Source: an uncultured Porphyromonadaceae bacterium
GTDB taxonomy: Bacteria > Bacteroidota > Bacteroidia > Bacteroidales > Muribaculaceae
Assembly (NCBI GenBank): GCA_900546835.1
Contig: UREH01000007.1
Span: forward strand, 1 to 29,079
Direction of reading: 5' to 3'
Length of the DNA: 29,079 bases
Of this stretch, positions 1 through 7,109 are shown piece after piece. Position 1 is the first letter of the stretch, and the number at the start of each line of letters is the position of its first letter. The translations under genes and the position numbers were made by a program. Under the pieces are notes generated by a model. The model did not search any database and had not been told where the DNA came from. It saw nothing but the letters and a program-made list of their open reading frames with translations.

Positions 1-301
1 CCTCCTTGCCTGCTATGCCACGGGCAACGTAACCAGTACGGGTAGTAGCACTGGCTATATGCATATCGGCGGCTTTTTGGGAAATAACTACACCACCGTG
101 ACCGCCTGCTATTGGAAAAACAATCATGAACAAGGCATCGGCTACAATAAGGAAGGCATCGCCCCCGAAGCCACGAATGTGGACGGCACCAGCGTAACCT
201 GGCAGAACGCCGTTGATGCCATGAACACCGCCTTGCAGAACAAAGGCTCAGAGTGGCGTTACGAACTTAACGGAGCATTGCCTACCTTGAGGAAGCAGTA
301 A
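1..301 (+). CDS. C-terminal fragment of GLUG/beta-helix-type surface protein (5' truncated)
   Basis: The reading frame is open from base 2 to a TAA at 299-301, so the gene begins outside the window and an ATG at 59 is probably internal. The visible ~99 residues contain a short repeat-like segment rich in Gly, Thr and Asn (GGFLGNNY, then VTACYWKNN), which resembles the GLUG repeats of Bacteroidales adhesin-like surface proteins. The end (WRYELNGALPTLRKQ) resembles the usual close of such proteins, where a summary strand precedes the stop. No catalytic motif is visible. A 13-bp perfect hairpin follows immediately. The family call is by pattern recognition only; another secreted beta-helix protein is possible. 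Confidence 0.6.
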   Translation, partial: LLACYATGNVTSTGSSTGYMHIGGFLGNNYTTVTACYWKNNHEQGIGYNKEGIAPEATNVDGTSVTWQNAVDAMNTALQNKGSEWRYELNGALPTLRKQ

Positions 302-304
302 GCC

Positions 305-333
305 GTTGCGGGCGGAAATGTTCCGCCCGCAAC
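305..333 (+). terminator. Hairpin terminator after the GLUG-type gene
   Basis: A perfect 13-bp inverted repeat (GTTGCGGGCGGAA, loop ATG, TTCCGCCCGCAAC) begins 4 nt after the stop codon. There is no T-run after it, so it may act as a terminator or as a 3' end protecting hairpin. Confidence 0.6.
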
Positions 334-397
334 AAACATTAACCGAAGTATAATCCCAATTATTGCTGTCCGATAAAAATTTTTAGGCTATAAAACA

Positions 398-436
398 CCA
401 GCCATACAAACAAATTATTTTAGTTCACATGGCTGG
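398..436 (-). terminator. Possible terminator of the DUF2795-type gene
   Basis: An 8-bp inverted repeat (CCAGCCAT / ATGGCTGG, 23-nt spacer) lies 30 nt past the stop of the minus-strand gene at 467. On the minus strand it is followed by TGTTTTAT. The stem is short and the spacer AT-rich, so the call is tentative. Confidence 0.35.
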
Positions 437-466
437 CTATCAGTGAGTTGTATGATTTTTAGAGGC

Positions 467-688
467 CTAATATTCGTCCTCGTTGAAGAAGAAGTCTTCT
501 TTGGAGGGGTAGTCAGGCCAGATATCTTCGATGGATTCGTAGGTGTCGCCTTCGTCTTCGATTTCCTGAAGGTTTTCTATTACTTCGAGCGGGGCGCCGG
601 AGCGCTGGGCGTAGTCGATGAGTTCCTCGCGGGTTGCGGGCCAGGGTGCGTCCTCGAGTTTCGAGGCAAGTTCAAGTGTCCAATACAT
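467..688 (-). CDS. Small acidic DUF2795-type conserved protein
   Basis: This 73-residue protein has no signal peptide or membrane segment. It reads MYWTLELASKLEDAPWPAT followed by a helical stretch (EELIDYAQRSGAPLEVIENL) and ends in a very acidic tail rich in Asp, Glu and Phe. I recognise it as a small protein widely conserved in Bacteroidales and usually annotated DUF2795. The pattern A-T-x-x-E-L-x-x-Y-A-x-x-x-x-A-P is typical of that domain. Function is unknown. It is the last gene of the minus-strand group with the corrinoid adenosyltransferase and the LOG-family gene, but a 248-bp gap separates it from the former, so it may have its own promoter. The ATG at 686-688 is the only sensible start. 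Confidence 0.85.
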   Translation of the reverse strand: MYWTLELASKLEDAPWPATREELIDYAQRSGAPLEVIENLQEIEDEGDTYESIEDIWPDYPSKEDFFFNEDEY

Positions 689-936
689 AGCTGTGTGTAT
701 GGTTTAAGGAGTTGATTATACAATGGTTGGCGACTGCCGTACGGCGGGACATCAGCCTGACGCCGGAAGGCCTGGAAGGCAACGGTGCGTACCCGACTGT
801 CAGGGTGCTGACGCGGCGGCAAATAACGCCCTGCGGGCGGTCGTATTGCTATAACGAGGGGCAGGGCATTTTATTGCGCATGGCAATCCATTGATTTACG
901 CGTTTTCCGGCCCGATGCGGCAGATTGCGCCGACGG

Positions 937-1485
937 CTATTTCTGCCAGGCGGTTTCGGGGCAGCCGGCGCGGTGGTTGAGGGCGCGCCCGAGGGTGAAT
1001 AGGTAGTCGCTGAGGCGGTTGAGGAAGCGACCCACGATGGGGTCGAGTGTGGCGGCTTCGGAGAGGGCGACCACGCGGCGCTCGGCACGGCGGCACACGG
1101 TGCGGCATACGTTGGCCATAGCGGCCGAAGGGGTCCCTCCGGGGAGAATGAAGCAGTTGAGCGGCGGAAGAGTCTCGGTGAGGGCATCAATCTGCTGCTC
1201 GAGGCGGCGGATGTGGATGGTGTCGAGGCCGTCGGGGATAGCGTCGGGGCGCGTGGCGGTGTCGGTCGCCAGATATGCGCCGGCGTTGAAGATTTTGTTC
1301 TGGACCATCAGGAGCGTTTCGCGGTCGTCGGCTGTGAGGTCGGGGTATGTGAGCAGGAGGCCGATGAAAGAGTTGAGTTCGTCGGAGGTGCCGTATGCGT
1401 CGAGGCGGAGGGAGGCTTTGCTTACGCGCGTTCCCCCTACGAGAGCGGTTGTGCCGGCGTCGCCGGTGCGGGTGTAGATTTTCAT
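937..1485 (-). CDS. Cob(I)yrinic acid a,c-diamide / cob(I)alamin adenosyltransferase, PduO type
   Basis: The 182-residue protein transfers the adenosyl group of ATP to a reduced corrinoid, giving adenosylcobalamin or its precursor in the cytoplasm. The PduO-family hallmarks are present in order: the ATP-binding N-terminus TRTGDAGTTALVGG (residues 5-18), YGTSDELNS (31-39), FILPGG (112-117), CRRAERR (131-137) and the C-terminal NRLSDYLF (156-163). Length is typical for the family. There is no signal peptide. It lies 81 nt downstream of the LOG-family gene on the same strand, so the two may share a transcript, although the functions are not obviously linked. No other cobalamin gene is in the window, so this enzyme may serve salvage. 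Specific substrate (cobyrinate diamide, cobinamide or cobalamin) cannot be told from sequence. Confidence 0.93.
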   Translation of the reverse strand: MKIYTRTGDAGTTALVGGTRVSKASLRLDAYGTSDELNSFIGLLLTYPDLTADDRETLLMVQNKIFNAGAYLATDTATRPDAIPDGLDTIHIRRLEQQIDALTETLPPLNCFILPGGTPSAAMANVCRTVCRRAERRVVALSEAATLDPIVGRFLNRLSDYLFTLGRALNHRAGCPETAWQK

Positions 1486-1566
1486 TTTTTTGCAGTGATT
1501 TAAAGGTTTGGAACAGATGCTGACACAGCAGATGCGCTTGCCGTCGTAATAGATACGCTCTGCACG

Positions 1567-2097
1567 CTAAAGTTGTTCGAGGGCGTGAATCAGATAGTCG
1601 ATGTCGGGGCAGAGCGTAATCTGCCGGGCGACTTCGGGGTACATCAGTCCGCGGCGCTCCATTTCGGTAAACATGGTCATCAGCGGGTCGTAAAGGCCGC
1701 CGCGGTTGAGCAGGAGGAGCGGTTTGGGCTCCGAGAAGAACGACATGGAGGCCAGGGCCGACATTACTTCGTCGAGCGTGCCGTAGCCGCCGTCGAGGGC
1801 CACGAAAGCGTCGGCGTTCTCCTCCATGGTCTGTTTGCGCTCGTGGAGCGAGCTTACGGCGATGCTCACGCTGTTGTCGGGGTGCTGTCGGATGGCGCGC
1901 GACTGGGGTACGACGCCCATCACGCGGCCGCCTGCCCGGGCGGTGGCCGAGGCGACGGCGTCCATCAGGCCCATCTGCAGGCCGCCGTAGACGAGCGTAT
2001 GACCTCCGCTGCCTATCCACCGGCCCAGCGTGCGGGCGTCTTCAAAGCATTCGGGGGCGATAGCGGTACGGGCGGAGCAGTATACGGCAATTCTCAT
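1567..2097 (-). CDS. LOG-family (TIGR00730) nucleotide-binding Rossmann protein
   Basis: The 176-residue protein belongs to the LOG family, whose characterised members are cytokinin-activating nucleoside 5'-monophosphate phosphoribohydrolases. In bacteria the physiological substrate is usually unknown. Seen here: a Rossmann start (MRIAVYCSAR), LVYGGLQMGLMDAVA (residues 35-49), the conserved HERKQTM (85-91) and the signature DGGYGTLDE (102-110). In most family members the signature is PGGxGTxxE, so the first Pro is replaced by Asp; Gly-Gly, Gly-Thr and Glu are retained. A 17-bp tandem duplication begins right before the ATG. It is the first gene of a minus-strand group leading into the adenosyltransferase, and is divergent from the U32 gene. 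Confidence 0.9.
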   Translation of the reverse strand: MRIAVYCSARTAIAPECFEDARTLGRWIGSGGHTLVYGGLQMGLMDAVASATARAGGRVMGVVPQSRAIRQHPDNSVSIAVSSLHERKQTMEENADAFVALDGGYGTLDEVMSALASMSFFSEPKPLLLLNRGGLYDPLMTMFTEMERRGLMYPEVARQITLCPDIDYLIHALEQL

Positions 2098-2098
2098 A

Positions 2099-2132
2099 TT
2101 ATCAAGGGTATTATTTTATCAAGGGTATTATT
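2099..2132. repeat. 17-bp tandem duplication abutting the LOG-family start codon
   Basis: Two perfect head-to-tail copies of TTATCAAGGGTATTATT occupy 2099-2115 and 2116-2132. On the minus strand each copy carries TACCCTTG, one mismatch from the Bacteroidetes -7 box TAnnTTTG. The duplication therefore doubles a weak promoter-like element just upstream of the LOG-family ATG. Confidence 0.85.
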
Positions 2133-2172
2133 CTCGGGATCGCAGGGATGCCGAAAGGCTGCCGCTCTCTGT

Positions 2173-2242
2173 GTAGGGACATGCCTTTGGCATGTGTAAT
2201 ACGCTGAGTTATAAACGATACATCGCAATGCGATGTCCCTAC
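2173..2242. repeat. REP/BIME-like element 1 (GTAG ... CTAC, two hairpins)
   Basis: The element starts GTAGGGAC and ends GTCCCTAC. The left hairpin is ACATGCC-TTT-GGCATGT (2179-2195) and the right one ACATCGC-AAT-GCGATGT (2220-2236), separated by a 24-nt spacer. The outer boundaries are complementary, so the two half-elements face each other. It sits in the divergent gap between the LOG-family and U32 genes. Two further elements with the same outer GTAGGGA/TCCCTAC architecture are at 5312 and 13591. GTAG followed by a palindrome is the known layout of REP sequences recognised by RAYT transposases. Confidence 0.75.
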
Positions 2243-2320
2243 ATTGCTGAAGCGTCATCGAGACATCTCCGACAGGCCCGAAGTTGAGTTAAAAGCACGC
2301 AAAAATAATGAAAATTTACG

Positions 2321-2328
2321 TAACTTTG
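2321..2328 (+). promoter_or_regulatory. Bacteroidetes -7 box next to the U32 start codon
   Basis: TAACTTTG fits the Bacteroidetes -7 consensus TAnnTTTG. It ends only 5 nt before the ATG at 2334, which would place the transcription start at or next to the start codon. A clear -33 box is not seen at the right distance. Confidence 0.45.
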
Positions 2329-2333
2329 CGCAA

Positions 2334-3608
2334 ATGAAACGCAAGGATTTTGAGATTATGGCTCCCGTGGGGAGCTACGAAAGCCTTCATGCGGCGATTG
2401 CTGCCGGCGCCGACGCCATATATTTCGGCGTTGAGGGGCTGAACATGCGTGCCCGCTCGAGCGTTAACTTTACGCTCGACGATCTGCGCCGGATTGCTGG
2501 GATCTGCGACGCCGCCGGCGTGAAATCCTATCTCACCGTCAATACGATAATGTATGACGACGATGTGGAGAAGTGTCACGCCATTATCGACGCCGTGGCC
2601 CGCAGCGGCATTTCAGCCATTATCGCCAGCGACATCGCGGCGATCCTCTACGCGCGCAGCGTAGGCGTGGAGGTGCATATCTCCACGCAGCTGAGCATCA
2701 GCAATACCGAGGCCGTGCGCTTCTACGCGCAGTGGGCCGACGTAGTGGTGCTTGCGCGCGAGCTGAACCTCGACCAGGTGGCGCCCATCCACCGCGCCAT
2801 CGTCGAGCAGGATATCCGCGGTCCGCGGGGCGAGCTGGTGCGCATAGAGATGTTCTGCCACGGCGCCCTCTGCATGGCCGTATCCGGCAAGTGCTATCTG
2901 AGCCTGCATCAGATGAACTCCTCGGCCAATCGCGGCGCCTGCACCCAAATCTGCCGCCGTGGCTACGAGGTTACCGACCTCGAGACGGGCGACCGGCTCC
3001 GTATCGACAATAAATACATAATGTCGCCCAAAGACCTGAAGACCATCCACTTCCTCAACAAAATGGCCGACGCCGGGGTAAGGGTCTTCAAAATCGAGGG
3101 GCGCGCACGTGGTCCGGAGTACGTGCGGATGGCTGTGGAGTGCTACAACGAGGCTCTCAACGCCATTTGCGACGGCACTTTCTCGGAGGAGAAGGTGGCC
3201 GGATGGGACGAGCGCCTGTCGCGCATCTTCAACCGCGGCTTCTGGGACGGCTACTACCTGGGCCAGCGCCTGGGCGAGTGGTCTTCCAAATACGGGTCGT
3301 CGGCCACGCGCGTCAAGGAGTACCGCGCCAAGGGTGTGCGCTATTTCCCGAAAATCGGCGTGGGCGAATTTTATATGGAAAACGGCGAGCTCGCCGTGGG
3401 CGACGAGGTGGTTGTCACCGGACCCACCACCGGGGCGCTCATATTTACCGTAGAGGAGATCCGTGTGGGTCTGCGGCCGGTGGAGCGCGCCCGAAAGGGC
3501 GAGAGCTTCTCCATTGCCGTGCCCGCACGAATTCGCCCCAGCGACAAACTATATAAATGGACCGTCAAGAATCCCGACTCCACCCTGAATCAAAATACAA
3601 CAACTTAA
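2334..3608 (+). CDS. U32 family peptidase / TrhP-like tRNA hydroxylation protein
   Basis: This 424-residue cytoplasmic protein carries the complete U32 signature at residues 172-190: E172, F174, G177-A-L-C180, G185, C187 and S190, with nearby C203 and C207. U32 proteins were named as collagenases, but the better characterised members (such as E. coli YegQ/TrhP) act in 5-hydroxyuridine formation at tRNA position 34; which role applies here is inferred from the family, not shown. The N-terminus ([13 protein letters not shown], then AGADAIYFG) is the usual TIM-barrel start of the family. An upstream in-frame start at 2244 would run through the REP-like element and lacks conservation, so the ATG at 2334 is preferred. 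The stop is 14 nt before pgi, so both probably share a transcript. Confidence 0.88.
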   Translation: MKRKDFEIMAPVGSYESLHAAIAAGADAIYFGVEGLNMRARSSVNFTLDDLRRIAGICDAAGVKSYLTVNTIMYDDDVEKCHAIIDAVARSGISAIIASDIAAILYARSVGVEVHISTQLSISNTEAVRFYAQWADVVVLARELNLDQVAPIHRAIVEQDIRGPRGELVRIEMFCHGALCMAVSGKCYLSLHQMNSSANRGACTQICRRGYEVTDLETGDRLRIDNKYIMSPKDLKTIHFLNKMADAGVRVFKIEGRARGPEYVRMAVECYNEALNAICDGTFSEEKVAGWDERLSRIFNRGFWDGYYLGQRLGEWSSKYGSSATRVKEYRAKGVRYFPKIGVGEFYMENGELAVGDEVVVTGPTTGALIFTVEEIRVGLRPVERARKGESFSIAVPARIRPSDKLYKWTVKNPDSTLNQNTTT

Positions 3609-3622
3609 TATATACAACTGAC

Positions 3623-4966
3623 ATGGCTAAACTTACTGTCGACGTTAAAAACGTTCTCAACACCGTGACAGGCGAGCAGATCCAGGCCCTCAACCCCGAG
3701 GCCGCTGCCGCCATCGACAAACTTTATAAAGGAACCGGTCTCGGCTCTGACTTCCTCGGCTGGGTGAAGCTCCCCGAGGAGACTTCCGACGCTCTCGTGG
3801 CCGACATCGAGGCTACAGCCGCCAAGATGCGCGAGCTCTGCGACGTAGTGGTAGCCGTAGGCATTGGCGGCAGCTATCTCGGCGCAAAGGCCGTGATCGA
3901 GGCCCTCAGCGACTCCTTCGCCTCACTGCGCGGAGCCGGCGACGAACGCCGCACCCGCGTGCTCTTCGCCGGCCAGAATATCGGCGAGGACTATCTCTAC
4001 GAGCTTCAGGACCTCCTGAAGGACAAGAAATTCGGCATCATCGTAATCTCCAAGTCCGGCACTACCACCGAACCCGCCATCGCCTTCCGTCTGCTCAAGG
4101 AGCAGCTTGAGGCCCAGATGGGCAAGGAGGAGGCTTCTAAGCGCATCGTGGCCATCACCGACGCCAAGAAGGGCGCTCTCCGCCAGCTCGCCACCGAAGA
4201 AGGCTACAAGACCTTCGTAATCGCCGACAATGTAGGCGGCCGCTTCTCGGTGCTCACCCCCGTAGGTCTGCTCCCCATCGCAGTGGCCGGTTTCGATATC
4301 CGCAAGCTCCTCGAGGGCGCCCGCCGCATGCAGGCCGCAACCGCCGAGGCCAACGACCTCAATCCCTCGCTGCTCTACGCCACCACGCGTAACGCCCTCT
4401 ACCGCGCCGGCAAAAAGACTGAGATTCTGGTGAACTACAATCCCAAACTCCACTTCTTCGGCGAATGGTGGAAACAGCTCTACGGCGAATCCGAAGGTAA
4501 GGACCACAAGGGTATCTTCCCCGCAGCCGTCGACTTCACCACCGACCTCCATTCCATGGGTCAGTGGATTCAGGAAGGCGAGCGCACCATCTTCGAGACC
4601 GTTGTCTCTGTTGAGGCTCCTGCCCACAAAACAGTAATCCCCACCGACGCAGCCAACCTCGACGGCCTCAATTACCTGGCCGGCAAGCGTGTTGACGAGG
4701 TCAACAAGATGGCCGAACTCGGCACACGCATCGCCCACGTTGACGGCGGTGTGCCCAACATCCGCGTTTCCATCCCCGCCCTCGAGGAGGAATGGCTCGG
4801 CGAGCTCATCTACTTCTTCGAGAAGGCCTGCGGCATCTCCGGCTATCTGCTCGACGTGAACCCCTTCAACCAGCCCGGCGTGGAGGCCTACAAGCGCAAC
4901 ATGTTCGCCCTCCTCGAGAAACCCGGCTACGAGGCTGAGACCGCTGCCATCAAGGCCCGTCTCTAA
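3623..4966 (+). CDS. pgi: Glucose-6-phosphate isomerase
   Basis: The 447-residue enzyme interconverts glucose 6-phosphate and fructose 6-phosphate in glycolysis and gluconeogenesis. Both PGI signatures are present: [14 protein letters not shown] (residues 202-215) and, near the C-terminus, a segment with the key order [14 protein letters not shown] and a Lys three residues on. The sugar-phosphate loop SKSGTTTEP (143-151) and the GES motif of the active-site region are also visible. Its size matches the short bacterial PGI class. The start chosen is the ATG at 3623 ([10 protein letters not shown]); an in-frame ATG at 3557 lies inside the U32 gene. It is followed by a strong hairpin and converges on the sus operon. 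Its closeness to a glycan-uptake locus suggests but does not prove a functional tie. Confidence 0.97.
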   Translation: MAKLTVDVKNVLNTVTGEQIQALNPEAAAAIDKLYKGTGLGSDFLGWVKLPEETSDALVADIEATAAKMRELCDVVVAVGIGGSYLGAKAVIEALSDSFASLRGAGDERRTRVLFAGQNIGEDYLYELQDLLKDKKFGIIVISKSGTTTEPAIAFRLLKEQLEAQMGKEEASKRIVAITDAKKGALRQLATEEGYKTFVIADNVGGRFSVLTPVGLLPIAVAGFDIRKLLEGARRMQAATAEANDLNPSLLYATTRNALYRAGKKTEILVNYNPKLHFFGEWWKQLYGESEGKDHKGIFPAAVDFTTDLHSMGQWIQEGERTIFETVVSVEAPAHKTVIPTDAANLDGLNYLAGKRVDEVNKMAELGTRIAHVDGGVPNIRVSIPALEEEWLGELIYFFEKACGISGYLLDVNPFNQPGVEAYKRNMFALLEKPGYEAETAAIKARL

Positions 4967-4983
4967 TCCGTTCAAGCCTTAAT

Positions 4984-5031
4984 TTTAATCGCCTCCGAAA
5001 AATTTTGAAAAAAAATTCGGGGGCGATTAAA
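4984..5031 (+). terminator. Terminator downstream of pgi
   Basis: A 16-bp stem (TTTAATCGCCTCCGAA with TTCGGGGGCGATTAAA, one T-G pair) starts 17 nt after the pgi stop and encloses an AT-rich 16-nt spacer. It is followed by CTATTTTCGG. Confidence 0.8.
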
Positions 5032-5089
5032 CTATTTTCGGGCGCCGACGTCTTAATTACATAAGATAATAAAACAATAGATCAATATA

Positions 5090-5245
5090 GCCGCCCGCTG
5101 CCCCGCCGGAAGAAGCTTCAAAACACCTCCACCTTCCGGTATCTGCCAGCCAGTCAAGCAAACCTCAAACGGGGCAAGGCAGCAATCTCAAATGTTTTCA
5201 ACCACAAGCCGCCGGACTCTGTCGAAGAGCCCGGCGGCGCTGTTT
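5090..5245 (+). ncRNA. Candidate structured small RNA in the pgi/sus convergent gap (unproven)
   Basis: The 610-bp gap between pgi and the sus operon has no credible gene. This part of it can fold into nested stems. An outer helix pairs GCTG-CCCCG (5097-5105) with CGGGG and, after a 5-nt bulge, CAGC (5170-5183). Inside it is a hairpin CCGGAAG/CTTCCGG (5106-5112 with 5133-5139). A strong 3' hairpin follows (GCCGCCGG-A-CTC with GAG-C-CCGGCGGC, 5208-5238), then GCTGTTTCTG. No convincing -7 box was found upstream (TATTTTCG near 5033 is one base off). It does not match any RNA family I know. Strand is assumed from the 3' hairpin. Confidence 0.25.
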
Positions 5246-5311
5246 CTGCCCTCCAGGAATATTCCGGTAAAGATATTTTTCGGTTGCGGTCTGTTTGCGA
5301 ACCACCGAAAA

Positions 5312-5391
5312 GTAGGGACGCACGGCCTGTGCGTCCAAATAAAGCATGGTTTTCAGTTAATTTTGTGGACGCACGAGCCGTGCGTCCCTAC
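5312..5391. repeat. REP/BIME-like element 2 (GTAG ... CTAC, two hairpins)
   Basis: This 80-bp element runs from GTAGGGACGCAC to GTGCGTCCCTAC. The left hairpin is GGACGCAC-GGCCT-GTGCGTCC (5316-5336) and the right one GGACGCACG-AGC-CGTGCGTCC (5367-5387), with a 30-nt AT-rich spacer. It sits between the convergent pgi and sus transcription units. Short reading frames crossing it on the plus strand are artefacts of the repeat. Confidence 0.85.
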
Positions 5392-5460
5392 CGTATTGGC
5401 GAAACGCTTGTTCCTGCAATGCATCCTGCATCTGGCGCCATCTCGCATCCTGTAAACCTG

Positions 5461-5498
5461 AAAAAAGTGGCAGCTGCGGAGGTGGATCCGCAGCTGCC
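5461..5498 (-). terminator. Intrinsic terminator of the sus operon
   Basis: A perfect 12-bp stem (GGCAGCTGCGGA/TCCGCAGCTGCC, 6-nt loop, 5469-5498) is followed on the minus strand by ACTTTTTT, a classic intrinsic terminator. It lies about 80 nt past the susF-like stop. A second hairpin (CGCCGGAGA/TCTCCGGCG, 5509-5544) lies between the stop and this terminator. Confidence 0.88.
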
Positions 5499-5576
5499 GG
5501 GAAATATTCGCCGGAGACTATGTTGGTGTGGGATTTCTCCGGCGAGGGGGAAGGGGATTCTGTTAAGCTATAAGCA

Positions 5577-7013
5577 TCACTTTGCGGTGACGACGATTGC
5601 GGGCTTGGCGTTGCTGAAGTCCATCGTAACGGTGTAGTTGCCTTCGTAGCCGCTGATGTTGGGTCCGTCGAAGGTGGCCTCGTTGAGGTCGGGACCTCCG
5701 TAGCTGGAGTTCCAGCTGTGGTTGATTATAATCTTCCACTCGCCGGTGAGAGCCACATCGGCGCTCCATTTGAGCAGGGTAGCGTCGGGTGTGAGCTCAA
5801 TGGGAGCGTCGGCGCTCCAGCTGTTGAGACCGCCTACAACGCCTACAGAGGTGACGGGAGTCATCTCATAGGTCATGTTTTCGGTGCTGACAATGAACCA
5901 GTAGAGCTGGTTGCCGTCCTCGGGAGCAACGATATTGCCGCCTGCAGGATCGATGATGCCGTTGGCGCCGCCATACCAGTTGTCGTCCCAGATGAATTTG
6001 AATCCGCCGTCGGTGTTGTTTACAACAGCTGCGCCGCAGAAGTAGGGCTTATCGGCCTTGTTCGACCACCACAGCTGGGGGCCGCTCTGGTTCCAGCCGT
6101 TGGCATTGCTGGGAACGGCGACAAAATCGGGACGTGTGATGGGTTCGATCTTGTAGGTCATCTCCTCCATGTTGATGGTGAAGCGGTATTTACCCGGATC
6201 CACAATCTTGCCGGCCTGAGCCAGATTGTCGGCTCCGCCGATAAGCATACCCTCGAAGTCGGTAGCGCCGTCGGTGGCGGGACCGTAGAGGATAGCCCAG
6301 TTGGTATCGGCGATAGCTTCCTGGGGAACGATCTTCCAGTAGCAGTCGGCAGTGGGTATCTCGACCACCAGAGTGAATACGGGATCGTCGTATACGTCGG
6401 CGTCGCTGTGGTTGAACTTATAGGGAGCAAGTCCTTCGGCTGTGAGCTGCCAGTCGTTGGCTCCGCCAATCAGATAGTAGCTGTCGGAGATGGAGAATCC
6501 GAGGTCGAAGCAGGTTTCTTTCACCTGGCCGCGGGCCACGAAGTAGTCCTGGCCGCCGACGCGGTATTTCACGCCGTTGAGCGTGGCGTAGGCTGCCACG
6601 GCATAGAAGGCCGTCTTCTCTTTTGGCGATTTGCCAAAGAGGGCTACGTGGGCATCGTTCCATTCTACGGGGCTTACGAAGCCTTCTTTGCCGTTGAGCG
6701 CTACGGGGAGCACCTGTGCGTCGGCCAGGTCTTCCGACTTCGAGAGATAGAAGTCGTAGCTCATCGTGGCGCCGGCGGGAATGTTGGACAGAGCGGTTTC
6801 GGTGAAAATCTCTACGGGCTCGCTCTTGAGGGTTTCAAGATTCACCGCTGTTGCGGGGTCGGCGAGTGCACCGGCGGCCGTCACGGCGACGTTGGAACCT
6901 TCCAGCACCGGCTCCTGCGGATTCTGCTGCATGGGAGCGGTTTCGGGAGCATCCTCGCAGGCTGCGAAAGCCATTGCGAGCGCACCCATCAGGAAAAAGC
7001 TGAATTTTTTCAT
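5577..7013 (-). CDS. susF: SusF-like outer-membrane starch/glycan-binding lipoprotein
   Basis: The 478-residue lipoprotein is the last gene of the sus operon. The signal peptide ends AFAAC with Cys19 as the lipidated residue; the following EDAPE is the acidic surface-export signal of Bacteroidetes lipoproteins. After an N-terminal Ig-like region (about 35-165) come three CBM-like repeats beginning near 179 (YLIGGANDW), 298 (VAVPSNANGW) and 390 (VGVVGGLNSW). Each has the W-K/F-K strand followed by a TYK-I/TYEM-type closing strand. Three repeats match SusF of the Bacteroides starch system. Such proteins bind alpha-glucan at the cell surface and are not enzymes. The ligand here is inferred, since binding residues cannot be aligned by eye. 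A hairpin lies in the 96-nt gap to the susE-like gene. Confidence 0.88.
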   Translation of the reverse strand: MKKFSFFLMGALAMAFAACEDAPETAPMQQNPQEPVLEGSNVAVTAAGALADPATAVNLETLKSEPVEIFTETALSNIPAGATMSYDFYLSKSEDLADAQVLPVALNGKEGFVSPVEWNDAHVALFGKSPKEKTAFYAVAAYATLNGVKYRVGGQDYFVARGQVKETCFDLGFSISDSYYLIGGANDWQLTAEGLAPYKFNHSDADVYDDPVFTLVVEIPTADCYWKIVPQEAIADTNWAILYGPATDGATDFEGMLIGGADNLAQAGKIVDPGKYRFTINMEEMTYKIEPITRPDFVAVPSNANGWNQSGPQLWWSNKADKPYFCGAAVVNNTDGGFKFIWDDNWYGGANGIIDPAGGNIVAPEDGNQLYWFIVSTENMTYEMTPVTSVGVVGGLNSWSADAPIELTPDATLLKWSADVALTGEWKIIINHSWNSSYGGPDLNEATFDGPNISGYEGNYTVTMDFSNAKPAIVVTAK

Positions 7014-7053
7014 TGGTCTTTTTGTGAATTATAATTTAGGATTTCCCTTGCGT

Positions 7054-7089
7054 GCTCCCGGGAGAACCGGGACAGCATCTCCTGGGAGC
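7054..7089 (-). promoter_or_regulatory. Intercistronic hairpin between susE- and susF-like genes
   Basis: A 12-bp stem (GCTCCCGGGAGA with TCTCCTGGGAGC, one G-T pair) sits in the 96-nt gap. It has no adjacent T-run on the minus strand, so it is more likely an mRNA-stabilising or attenuating hairpin than a full terminator. Confidence 0.6.
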
Positions 7090-7109
7090 CGCCGAGGGGT
7101 GCGTTGATG

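Noticed and set aside
3923..4975. 350-residue open frame antisense to pgi
   Set aside because: Overlaps most of a fully conserved PGI and shows only biased composition.
5090..5245. tRNA or 4.5S RNA in the pgi/sus gap
   Set aside because: No T-loop or anticodon arm pattern, and the CCGGAAG stem lacks the conserved SRP loop context.
5192..5637. Two plus-strand frames of 87 and 117 residues in the pgi/sus gap
   Set aside because: They translate the hairpins of REP-like element 2 and the sus terminator; no conserved sequence.
5718..7034. 438-residue open frame antisense to the susF-like gene
   Set aside because: Low-complexity Gly/Val/Ala-rich translation with no motif; it mirrors the codon bias of a well-supported lipoprotein gene.
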